A DNA stretch of 64,000 nt. Source: Synechocystis sp. PCC 7509. Its GTDB lineage: Bacteria; Cyanobacteriota; Cyanobacteriia; Cyanobacteriales; Chroococcidiopsidaceae. The stretch is from assembly GCF_000332075.2 (NCBI RefSeq), contig NZ_ALVU02000001.1, positions 682,001 to 746,000 on the forward strand, read 5' to 3'. The first letter of the stretch is position 1. Each line of letters begins with the position of its first letter. The translations under genes and the position numbers were made by a program. Shown here one piece after another: positions 24,225-32,457 of the stretch. Below the pieces are notes generated by a model that saw nothing but the letters and a program-made list of their open reading frames with translations, did not search any database and had not been told where the DNA came from.

Positions 24225-24527
24225 CTATAAGTCTGACTCTAAAGTAATTTCAGTATCGCTTTTAGACATCAACAACCGAATCCCCAATATAGCAAACCCG
24301 ATAGCGGCAATTAATTTTACTGTCCGTACCGGCAACAATTGCGCCATCCATTCTCCAGCCATTACCCCCAGCAAGCTAGTTAAAACTAGCGCCGCCGCAG
24401 TACCAAAAAATACAGCGCGGGGTGAAGATGACTGTCCACTCAAAGCGATCGCCGCTAACTGACTTTTATCGCCTAATTCCGACAAAAATACGGTAACAAA
24501 ACTCAGTCCTAGCAAATGCCAATCCAT
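24225..24527 (-). CDS. GDT1/TMEM165 family half-transporter, subunit 2
   Basis: A 100-residue membrane protein with three helices and the family motif ELGDKSQ (in TVFLSELGDKSQLAAIALSG). GDT1/UPF0016 proteins move Mn2+ or Ca2+ and normally carry two such motifs in one chain. Here the second repeat unit is a separate gene four bases after its partner, so the two halves should form a heterodimer. In cyanobacteria this family exports or compartmentalises manganese; the substrate is inferred. Confidence 0.88.
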   Translation of the reverse strand: MDWHLLGLSFVTVFLSELGDKSQLAAIALSGQSSSPRAVFFGTAAALVLTSLLGVMAGEWMAQLLPVRTVKLIAAIGFAILGIRLLMSKSDTEITLESDL

Positions 24528-24531
24528 ATTT

Positions 24532-24879
24532 TTAACCTTTGATTACGTCCCATAACAGCGTTGCAGATATCAATAGCAAACTAATACCTGCGGCTATTTC
24601 TATAGTTTTGGGCGCAAAACGACTAGCAATCCAGCGTCCTACGATTACGCCTAACAAGCTAGTAGTAACTAAAGCTGCACTTGCACCTAAAAATACGATC
24701 CAAGGATTTTGAGATTCTGCGCTCATCAGCAAGGTTGCTAACTGAGTTTTGTCTCCTAATTCCGCCAAAAATATTGTCAAAAATGTAGAGCCAAAAATTG
24801 CCCCCATAGAGCCTCGATGGCGCTCTGGAGCGATCGCTGAATTAGGATTAGCACTCAAAGGCGCAACATCAAGTTTCAC
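24532..24879 (-). CDS. GDT1/TMEM165 family half-transporter, subunit 1
   Basis: A 115-residue membrane protein with a 26-residue hydrophilic N-terminus, then three helices and the motif ELGDKTQ (TIFLAELGDKTQLATLLMSA). The gene for the partner half follows after four bases with the motif ELGDKSQ. The start could be the internal ATG before GAIFGSTFLT, which would remove 24 residues. Likely Mn2+ handling for photosystem II supply or detoxification, by family. Confidence 0.88.
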   Translation of the reverse strand: MKLDVAPLSANPNSAIAPERHRGSMGAIFGSTFLTIFLAELGDKTQLATLLMSAESQNPWIVFLGASAALVTTSLLGVIVGRWIASRFAPKTIEIAAGISLLLISATLLWDVIKG

Positions 24880-24957
24880 GATTAGGTAATTCTCATATTC
24901 TTTTCATTTTCTCTGTATTTGCGACAAAAATCAACTACTTCAGCAAAAAACCTGGCT

Positions 24958-25332
24958 TCATAGTGTAGGAGGCAAATCTAAACTTATACCTATTGCCTTT
25001 TCAAAGCGCAGCATTTCTAAAGACAAATCGCCATAAACTCCGGTAATTTGTTCTTCGCAGCATTCGATTGCAAAGTCGTTTAATTCTTCTGGTTCTATAC
25101 CATACATATCGCCAAATACTTCAGCTTCCACACGACAAAAACGCGGTCTATCGGCATAAATGCGACATTCTCTGGCAGTGCGATCGTAGTTGACGCACCA
25201 GCCATCAACTCCTACCATACTGAGATATAAGGTTAATTGTTCAGGTAAAAGATACTCCTCCAAATCCGGGCGATCGCGCGCGTCAAGATGACAGCAGGCT
25301 CCACATTGCTTAACACATTGCCAAGTTGCCAT
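24958..25332 (-). CDS. YkgJ family cysteine-cluster protein
   Basis: A 124-residue cytosolic protein with the CxxxCGACC cluster at the N-terminus (CVKQCGACCHLDA), then GWCVNYDRTARECRIYADRP, RFCRVE and ECCEEQI. The spacing matches the CxxCxxCC/YkgJ family, thought to bind zinc or an iron-sulphur cluster. Exact function unknown. ATG start. It diverges from psb30. Confidence 0.88.
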   Translation of the reverse strand: MATWQCVKQCGACCHLDARDRPDLEEYLLPEQLTLYLSMVGVDGWCVNYDRTARECRIYADRPRFCRVEAEVFGDMYGIEPEELNDFAIECCEEQITGVYGDLSLEMLRFEKAIGISLDLPPTL

Positions 25333-25545
25333 AATTTAATTAAAGATATTGCCTTTCGATCTTAGTTAATTTCTTGAGTGCTGCCGTGGTTTGGCGGCAA
25401 AAAATGCCTCAAAATCAGAGATTTTGTTGAGAGTGTAATATAGAATTGTGAAGTTACTTTAATTAGGCGATCGCTCTTTGAGGTAAGATAGGGTGCGGAT
25501 TTCATACCGCATTTAAAGATTTTTTTGGGTAAATTTGGAGGAAAA

Positions 25546-25677
25546 ATGGAATCATTGTTTGATGGATTAGGCAGCATTAATTGGCTTGTACTGGCTCAAT
25601 TGGTTTCTGTAGGACTAATTATGATTTCAGGACCAGTAGTAATATTTATTCTTGCCTTTCGCAACGGCAACCTGTAA
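25546..25677 (+). CDS. psb30: photosystem II protein Psb30 (Ycf12)
   Basis: A 43-residue single-span protein, MESLFDGLGSINWLVLAQLV followed by SVGLIMISGPVVIFILAFRN and GNL. The GPVV-IF-LAFR-GNL ending is the Ycf12/Psb30 signature, a peripheral photosystem II core subunit. GGAGG at 25537-25541 precedes the ATG by four bases. The N-terminus is about ten residues longer than the shortest family members. A hairpin at 25714 follows. Confidence 0.92.
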   Translation: MESLFDGLGSINWLVLAQLVSVGLIMISGPVVIFILAFRNGNL

Positions 25678-25713
25678 AAGCCTAAAGCGAAGACCACAAA
25701 AATTTGCTATTTG

Positions 25714-25732
25714 GGGGTACTTATTGTACCCC
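25714..25732. terminator. hairpin between convergent psb30 and CHAT gene
   Basis: GGGGTAC (25714-25720) pairs with GTACCCC (25726-25732) around TTATT. It lies between two converging stops and is followed by TAATCTATTTTC, a weak U-tract on the psb30 side. Confidence 0.55.
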
Positions 25733-25751
25733 TAATCTATTTTCAATCAAG

Positions 25752-28604
25752 CTAAAACCCAACGCTGTTAGACAAAACAAACCCGTTACCAATTAATATA
25801 AACGATGCCCAGTAATAAGGATGAGTGTTGCGACTGCCAGCAGAAGTTTGATTAATTAGAGTCAACTGAGCTTGACGTAGAGTTTCAGCTTTAGAGAATT
25901 TTTGAGTTTGCAAGGATTGGTAAAAAGCATTCATCAACTGTTGAGTAGCCTCGTCATCAACTACCCACAAAGAGGCAATAGTTGCTTTTGCTCCAGCTTG
26001 TTGCATTTGGTAGCCTAAGCCAAGAATTTCCTCCCCGTTGCCCAATTGTCCGCCCACCCCAGTTTGACAGGCACTCAGTACCACTAAATTCGCCGTTAGC
26101 TGCCAATCGGCGATATCTCTTAAAGTAGCGCGATCGCCATTGCCAAATAAGATAAAAGATTCTTCCGGTTGACCTTTAACAAAGGCTGCATGAGTTGCCA
26201 AATGAATGATATTGTAATTGCTTAAATTGGGAACTGTAGCCGCACGGTTAAATTGCCCATTTAATAGTTGGGTTGTCCCTGGAATTAAGGCGGCGATTCC
26301 CGCAACTTCTTTGCCAGCAAAAGGCAACCCCACAAAGTCAAATTGATTAGCACCGACGTTGAAATTATAATTACCCTTAGTAAAAGCCGCCGCTAAAATT
26401 TTGGGAGCGTCCAAAGGCTGGGGGCTAAAATCGATTAAACTTGCTGCCGTGATATTGTTAACGCTATAACGCTCAACTAGCCACTGCTTGCCGTCGTGTA
26501 ATGCCGCTAAAGGCACGTAACGCAACTGACCATCGGGAGCGTAAATAAGACTATCTATGCCCGCCGTCACTAAATCTTTTTCCAGAGGAGCAATTAGCCA
26601 GTTATACAGTTTATTGGCGGAGGGAATAACTCGCTTTGTAGATAATTTGCGGTTGGTAAGAGCAGCGCGAAAATCGGCTACAGCTTGCTTAAGTTCAGTC
26701 CGGCTAACGGGAATAGAGCGGTGAATCGGGGCAGAATTGGGAGTAATTAAGACAAGTTCTAAGCGGTCTTCTAAAATCAAGGGATAAAGTAGGGCAGTTT
26801 TGGCATCTAGAGTTTTTAACTGTTGCTGTAAGTAATTAAAATTAGGTAGTTCGGGGTTTTGGGTGCGTAGGCTTTGATTTAACTGTTGGACTAAAGCTAC
26901 AACTCCGGGACTATTAGTCAATTGGTTAAATTCGGCTATAACTTGCTGCTGTTGTTGTTCTAATTGAGTTAGGCGTTGTTTTTGAGTTGCAGAGCGCGAA
27001 GCTGGCGAGAGTTGTCTAAGGGGGATTAATTGGTTGCTAATAATTGCTAATCGCCCTTGAATTGCGGTATATTTAGCTAAAATTTGCTGTTCCATTGGTA
27101 GTAGTTGAATCCCTACTACCGTTTGTTGGTTGGATTTTACATTTCGCAGGTAGTCTTCAAGCTCTTGAACTTTGAGCAAATCAAGAATTTGCTGTCCTTC
27201 AACTACGCGATTTTGATTGAGAAGTAAAGAGGCTAGAGCGCGGTAAGTGTCGCTAATAGTTGTAGTGTAAGATTCCTGTTGAGAAGTTTCTAATACTCGC
27301 AATTCTTGGCGAATTTTCTCCGTAACATTGACTGACTGCTTGTAAAAAATTATGGCTAGACTGCGCTGTTTTTGCTGCTCTAACACTTCCCCAATATTAC
27401 TAAGGGTAATTCTTTCGCCATCCAAATCGCCGACTTCTTTTTGAATTGCTAGAGCTTGTTGATAGTAGCCTAAAGCTTGCGCCGAGTTATTGAGAATTTT
27501 GTAAGCTGTACCGATGCTGTCTATTGTCCGCCCTTCCCCAGCTTTGTCGCCAAGTTCTTGAAAAATTGCCAAAGCTTGATTTAGAGAAGTTAAAGCTTTT
27601 GATTGCTGCTTCAAAATGGCGCTAACAACACCAATGTTGTTGAGAGTGGCCCCAATTCCAGCTTTGTCGCCAGCTTCAGTACGAATAACTAAAGCTTTTT
27701 GATAAAAATCTAAGGCTTTATTAGGATTGTTCTGGCGATCGTAAACAAAACCGATATTGTGCAGGGTTGCGCCAACTCCGGCTTTGTCGTTAATTTTTTG
27801 ACGCACTATTAAAGCTTGTTCGTAAGACTTGATTGCTTGATCGTACTGACCAAGTTGAGTTTTTACTAAACCAATATTATTTAAAATAGCGCCTACGCCT
27901 GTGGAGTTATTAGTAGATTGAAAAATATTTAATGCTTGCTGATAAGACTCAATTGCTTGGGGATACTGCCCCAATTGGTTGTAAACTAAGCCAATATTAT
28001 TAAGGGTACGTCCTAATCCCGCCGTATCTTTGACTTCTCGGCGGACAACTAAAGCTTGCTCGTAAAATTGCAAGGCGCGACGAAAATTGCCTTGCTGCTG
28101 ATAAACAGAGCCAATACTATTGAGAGTGCTACCAATGCCAATTTTATTATCAGTTTGCTGGCGAATCGTTAAAGCTTGCTGATAATAGTTGAGAGCTTGG
28201 GAATATTGTCCTAAGCGATCGTAAGCTGCACCAATTTGTTGCAGAATTTCCCCCACGCCCGTGCGATCGCCCCTTTGTTGCCGAAGTGACAAAACTTGTT
28301 GATAAGTCTGGAGAGCGGCGGTGTATTGACGGTTACGAAATTGCTCCGTTGCTTGTTTAAGTAGCCTGTTTTCCTCGGTGCTACTTGCCCCATTATTACT
28401 ATCTTCCGGCAAAATCGTTCCCGAACCTCTGGGAGATTGCACAATGGGGATTGTTACTGGATTTTGCGGCAAAACTGGCTCTGAATTTTTGAGAGATTGG
28501 GCTACAGCGCTAGAAATTGTTAGGTTTTGGATGAGTTGCCAAGGGTAAAAAGACAATATCAGCGTAGCAGTAGCAACGCTGAATAAAGTTTTATAAATTC
28601 GCAT
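25752..28604 (-). CDS. exported TPR-CHAT (caspase-like) protein
   Basis: A 950-residue protein. A signal peptide or anchor covers residues 1-35 (ATATLILSFYPWQL...). About nine TPR_12-type repeats of 40 residues run from 80 to 440 (typified by LNNIGLVYNQLGQYPQAIES). A helical linker follows, then a CHAT domain from about 640. The putative catalytic dyad is His in HLATHAAF (near 800) and Cys in LSACQTGVGG (near 845). CHAT is the caspase/separase-like protease fold; in some bacteria such proteins act in developmental control or gasdermin/CRISPR-linked defence. Here export to the periplasm is suggested, which fits neither. The next upstream gene is a related short TPR protein. Confidence 0.88.
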   Translation of the reverse strand: MRIYKTLFSVATATLILSFYPWQLIQNLTISSAVAQSLKNSEPVLPQNPVTIPIVQSPRGSGTILPEDSNNGASSTEENRLLKQATEQFRNRQYTAALQTYQQVLSLRQQRGDRTGVGEILQQIGAAYDRLGQYSQALNYYQQALTIRQQTDNKIGIGSTLNSIGSVYQQQGNFRRALQFYEQALVVRREVKDTAGLGRTLNNIGLVYNQLGQYPQAIESYQQALNIFQSTNNSTGVGAILNNIGLVKTQLGQYDQAIKSYEQALIVRQKINDKAGVGATLHNIGFVYDRQNNPNKALDFYQKALVIRTEAGDKAGIGATLNNIGVVSAILKQQSKALTSLNQALAIFQELGDKAGEGRTIDSIGTAYKILNNSAQALGYYQQALAIQKEVGDLDGERITLSNIGEVLEQQKQRSLAIIFYKQSVNVTEKIRQELRVLETSQQESYTTTISDTYRALASLLLNQNRVVEGQQILDLLKVQELEDYLRNVKSNQQTVVGIQLLPMEQQILAKYTAIQGRLAIISNQLIPLRQLSPASRSATQKQRLTQLEQQQQQVIAEFNQLTNSPGVVALVQQLNQSLRTQNPELPNFNYLQQQLKTLDAKTALLYPLILEDRLELVLITPNSAPIHRSIPVSRTELKQAVADFRAALTNRKLSTKRVIPSANKLYNWLIAPLEKDLVTAGIDSLIYAPDGQLRYVPLAALHDGKQWLVERYSVNNITAASLIDFSPQPLDAPKILAAAFTKGNYNFNVGANQFDFVGLPFAGKEVAGIAALIPGTTQLLNGQFNRAATVPNLSNYNIIHLATHAAFVKGQPEESFILFGNGDRATLRDIADWQLTANLVVLSACQTGVGGQLGNGEEILGLGYQMQQAGAKATIASLWVVDDEATQQLMNAFYQSLQTQKFSKAETLRQAQLTLINQTSAGSRNTHPYYWASFILIGNGFVLSNSVGF

Positions 28605-28646
28605 AATTTAAAAATTCCTGTTGCCGAGAAGAAGTAGATTGTTGTC

Positions 28647-29345
28647 TTAAATTGGGCCTAAGCCGTCAGTTTGAGCGGGTGTAGTAGGACGCCCGTTAGG
28701 AATACTTCTAGGTAGTGGTAGTGGAGTAGGAATTTTCGGATTGTTGTTAGAGATAACACCCGCCGGTGAGATTAATCCCTCTGTTTCGTATTCGTCTAAC
28801 AAAATAGTACCACTACTAAATCCTGACTCTAGGCGCGGACGAGTAGGAGATAAAGCTTCTGTAGTTGCTTTGATCCCGTTAACGTCTTTCATTTGGTTGA
28901 AAATTGTCATTGCTTGAGTGAAAGATTTTTGAGCTTTCGTATTTTGGCGTAACTCTTGATAAACCAATCCAAGGTTGTACAAGGTTCTAGCTTCGCCTAA
29001 TTTGTTGCCCATTTGCCGCCGAATTGCTAGGCTGCCTAAATAAACATCCAAGGCTTGGTAATATTGGTCTTGCTCGTAATACAACCCACCCAAGCTATTG
29101 AGGGTGCGTCCTACTCCAGCATTGTTACCGTTTTCGCTTTCTATAGACAGTAGTTGTTGATAAGTCTGGAGCGCTTCAGGGTACTGTCCGTTCCGAAACT
29201 GTTTTAATCCTTGGTTGTAAAATTGTTTGGCTAAAGCAGTAGAGTTTAGTGCTGTTTGTGCTTGAGCGGGTGAAGGATTAATAGTAGGAACTATAGCTGT
29301 TAAGCCGATTAAAAGAATGGAAGTAATGATGATAGGCGATCGCAT
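28647..29345 (-). CDS. exported TPR protein, companion of the TPR-CHAT protein
   Basis: A 232-residue protein with a signal peptide (SPIIITSILLIGLTAIVPTI, cleavage after PAQAQ). Three TPR_12-type repeats follow (GLKQFRNGQYPEALQTYQQL, LGGLYYEQDQYYQALDVYLG, LGLVYQELRQNTKAQKSFTQ), closely resembling those of the adjacent CHAT protein. The last 70 residues are Pro/Gly-rich and look disordered. The gap to the CHAT gene is 42 bp, so they form an operon. It could be a regulatory or scaffold partner; that is inference from shared repeat type. Confidence 0.78.
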   Translation of the reverse strand: MRSPIIITSILLIGLTAIVPTINPSPAQAQTALNSTALAKQFYNQGLKQFRNGQYPEALQTYQQLLSIESENGNNAGVGRTLNSLGGLYYEQDQYYQALDVYLGSLAIRRQMGNKLGEARTLYNLGLVYQELRQNTKAQKSFTQAMTIFNQMKDVNGIKATTEALSPTRPRLESGFSSGTILLDEYETEGLISPAGVISNNNPKIPTPLPLPRSIPNGRPTTPAQTDGLGPI

Positions 29346-29612
29346 AAAGATAATCCATTACTATAAAAAGCTATATATAACTAGAGTTGCTGTACTAATA
29401 TAGTTTGCACAGGGGTATTAATAACTGTGCCAACCTTTGAACTCTAGTTGTTTTATAACTACATTTTAACTGGTTTCAATTCCTAATTTTGTAGAGATTT
29501 TTTGCTTTAATCTTTACGAAGTCTTTAAATTATTAAGTTCTCTAGCAACTTACGATTTCTTAAAAGTAGGCAAAATTTACGATCGCAAAACCATTTATTC
29601 TCAAATAAAATC

Positions 29613-31706
29613 TTAATTATCTCCAGCTTTTTTGTCTGTTTCTAAGGCTTGGAGGGCTGCTTGGACTAAATGATAAAATTTGGGCTGCGATAAATCCACA
29701 ATTGTTGCGTTTTCTCGATTAGTACCAAGCAAACCTGTATTTTGACCGGATTGGATAGCTAAAACTTTACCAACATCATTTTTAATTCTTAATTCTAATA
29801 AAGCATTTGTGGGAAAGAAGCCACAAGTGTAGTGGCGTTGTTTGTAGTCAAATTTGGCGTTTTTGGGTGTAGGGGGAGAAAAACAAAGCGGGACGGAAAT
29901 TTGGGCTGCGTGGTTTTCCTGCTCCCAAATTTTCCCAGACACTTGCAACGGGGTGGCAAGTTTTGCCCCTAATAATTCAAGTTCAATAGTTGTGTTGCCA
30001 TTCCAAGTATTTTCTCGCAATCGGTAGGCAATATCAAGTCTAGGTGGTAGGGGAAAATAATCACCCCAACGCCAAGCGATCGCTTTGATTTTACTACTAC
30101 CATCGGCTACCGTAAGTTTAATATGACCTTTGCCGATAATTTTTTGCTCTACTATTTGAACATTTGCCGTCCAAAATACCGGATCGGGGTTTTCAATTCC
30201 ACAGGGATTTAGAACTAAAATCTCTTGATAAAGTAATGAATTTATTTGTTCAAGCTGAAGCTGGGCATCAATTTTTAATAAGGGTTTGAGGTGTTCGACT
30301 TGCAAGTATTGGTTGGCAAAAGTAATTAAACGCGATCGCAATTGGGGCAAATTACCCGCCGGCAAAGAAAAGCCCCCCGCCGCTTGATGTCCGCCAAACT
30401 TGCCTAAAAGGTCTTTACAGGCTTCTAAAGCGGCAAATATATGAAATTCTGGAATCCCCCGCGCCGAACCCCGAATCTGTTGTTCATTCTCATCAGTACC
30501 AATAAAAACGGGTACGCCGTAGCGCTCCAAAAGGCGTGAAGCGACAATCCCAATTACACCATGATGCCAATTTGGTTGAACAAGCACCAACACCCGATCT
30601 TGATGGAGAGAAGAAGCATACAATTTTTCGACCACAGAAATCGCTTCCGTTTCGATTTGTTCGCAAAGTTGCTGGCGAGTTTGGTTAATTTGTTCGCACT
30701 GCATGGCTCTTTCTAGAGCGATTCCGGGGTCGTCAGTAGTGAGTAATTCAATTACTATTTGGGGGTCAGCAATCCGCCCAATCGCGTTGATTCTCGGACC
30801 TAAGCGAAAACCGATATCATCAGGCTTAAGGGTTTGTTGCTTTTGGGTTTGTTTACCTTTGACTCCCGATACTTGAATCAAAGCCTGTACGCCCGCTAGT
30901 TGAGAATGAGGTAGCTGTTGCAAGCCGCGTTTTACCCAACGACGATTGACACCAGTTAAGGGTGCAAGGTCGGCAATTGTTCCCAAGGTAAATAGTTCTA
31001 ATAGTGGCTTAACTAAGCCTTTAATTTGTCCTAGTTGTTGGGCTAAAGAAATAGCTAAGATGTAGGCAACACCCACCCCCGCCACACCGCGATAAGGCGA
31101 AGATTCGGCGATTAGTTTGGGGTTGAGAATAGCATTAGCTGGAGGGAGTTTTTGCGGGACATCGTGGTGGTCAGTAACGATGACAATTAATCCTAATTCG
31201 CGCGCGCGTGCGATCGCATCATAGGCAGAAATGCCATTGTCTACAGTAATAACTACCCCAAACCCAGTATTTTTAAATTCTTCAACGATGCGTTTATTGA
31301 TACCATAGCCTTCGTGCATCCGGCTGGGAATAGCATAATCTACCTGTGCGCCCAACCACCGCAAACTGCGTAATAATAGGGCGGTGCTAGTCATCCCGTC
31401 CGCATCGTAGTCGCCGCAAATCGCAATTTTTTGTCCAGTAGCGATCGCCTTTTCTAGCAACTCTACGCTCAAAGCTAGATCGGGAAACTCCTCTAGGGGT
31501 GAAGGTAAGTTTTGAGATTCAGGATTTAGATATGCTTGAATTTGTGCTAAAGTTTCTACGCCGCGATTGATGAGCAATTGGCTAATTATCGGCGATATTT
31601 GACTTTTTTGGGCAATTTCTGTGGCTTTTTGGGCATTGGTGTGAATTTGCCACCGATGTATTGGTAGCCGCCAAATTTTCGGCTCCGGTGTAGGACGGTT
31701 GAGCAT
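29613..31706 (-). CDS. recJ: single-stranded-DNA-specific exonuclease RecJ
   Basis: A 697-residue 5'-3' exonuclease of recombination and mismatch repair. DHH-family motifs: AICGDYDADGMTSTALLLRS, VVITVDNGISAYDA, VIVTDHHDVPQ, and in the DHHA1 domain GRIADPQIVIELL and GKFGGHQAAGGFSLP. An OB-fold region follows (NPDPVFWTANVQIVEQKIIG, KGHIKLTVADGSSKIKAIAW), and a C-terminal extension of about 120 residues typical of cyanobacterial RecJ. ATG start at 31706. Confidence 0.94.
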   Translation of the reverse strand: MLNRPTPEPKIWRLPIHRWQIHTNAQKATEIAQKSQISPIISQLLINRGVETLAQIQAYLNPESQNLPSPLEEFPDLALSVELLEKAIATGQKIAICGDYDADGMTSTALLLRSLRWLGAQVDYAIPSRMHEGYGINKRIVEEFKNTGFGVVITVDNGISAYDAIARARELGLIVIVTDHHDVPQKLPPANAILNPKLIAESSPYRGVAGVGVAYILAISLAQQLGQIKGLVKPLLELFTLGTIADLAPLTGVNRRWVKRGLQQLPHSQLAGVQALIQVSGVKGKQTQKQQTLKPDDIGFRLGPRINAIGRIADPQIVIELLTTDDPGIALERAMQCEQINQTRQQLCEQIETEAISVVEKLYASSLHQDRVLVLVQPNWHHGVIGIVASRLLERYGVPVFIGTDENEQQIRGSARGIPEFHIFAALEACKDLLGKFGGHQAAGGFSLPAGNLPQLRSRLITFANQYLQVEHLKPLLKIDAQLQLEQINSLLYQEILVLNPCGIENPDPVFWTANVQIVEQKIIGKGHIKLTVADGSSKIKAIAWRWGDYFPLPPRLDIAYRLRENTWNGNTTIELELLGAKLATPLQVSGKIWEQENHAAQISVPLCFSPPTPKNAKFDYKQRHYTCGFFPTNALLELRIKNDVGKVLAIQSGQNTGLLGTNRENATIVDLSQPKFYHLVQAALQALETDKKAGDN

Positions 31707-31759
31707 CGGGGTTGATATAACGAGAAACTAGCGCTTATTTTACCGCGATGCTCTAAGAT

Positions 31760-32443
31760 TTAGCGATCGCTCGGAAAACCAATAGATAAACTAGCAGGAG
31801 TGGGGGGAATCCGATCCGATCTCTGATAGCCAGCAATGTTTGTTGGTGGAAGCTGAATATAAAGCGATTGGGTGGGATTATTCGGGTCAGAAATCAAAAT
31901 TACTGTACTCACAGTATCATTTTTGTTACTGATGCCAGCATTGTAGGTGGCGCGAGTGTTAACAAAATTTACAGTTTGACCGTTAGCTGTAATCGTGCCA
32001 TTAACTGTTAAAGTCCCGGTTCTGAAGTCTGAGTTTTGTTGTACGGAACTAAATTGAAGACTACCGAAATTGCGATCGCTATTAAAGGTTGTGAACAAGA
32101 AGTTGGGACTATCTTCATTGGTACTTCTAACAGCAATAGTCCCAGCGACGTTTCCTGGAGTAGCATACAAAGAATTAGCATTTGCTTCAAAGCCAGATAT
32201 TTTTGCTGGATCGGCAAAGGAGTTTTGTTCGCCATCTAAAGCCGAGCGGAGAAAGTCACCAAATCCAAATTGTCTTAGTCTTCTTTCTTCTTCAAAAAAC
32301 GTTGCTCGCAGGCGCGGTTTAGCTTGAACAGCATTATTAGCGGGATTTGGGGGAGTTTGGGCTAAACTATTATTTCCCAAAGCTAAATTAGCGCCTAAAC
32401 AAGCTGAAACTAACAGTAAATAAGTTATCGATTTTTTTGTCAT
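31760..32443 (-). CDS. secreted protein, unknown
   Basis: A 227-residue protein with a signal peptide (ITYLLLVSACLGANLALGNN, cleavage near SLAQ). The mature part is Asn/Thr-rich and beta-predicted, with GTIAVRSTNEDSPNFLFTTF and GTLTVNGTITANGQTVNFVN, suggesting a beta-sandwich. I do not recognise a family. It lies 14 bp after the SLH porin gene on the same strand and is probably cotranscribed, which points to an envelope role. Confidence 0.7.
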   Translation of the reverse strand: MTKKSITYLLLVSACLGANLALGNNSLAQTPPNPANNAVQAKPRLRATFFEEERRLRQFGFGDFLRSALDGEQNSFADPAKISGFEANANSLYATPGNVAGTIAVRSTNEDSPNFLFTTFNSDRNFGSLQFSSVQQNSDFRTGTLTVNGTITANGQTVNFVNTRATYNAGISNKNDTVSTVILISDPNNPTQSLYIQLPPTNIAGYQRSDRIPPTPASLSIGFPSDR

Positions 32444-32457
32444 GATTTTCTCCGCTC

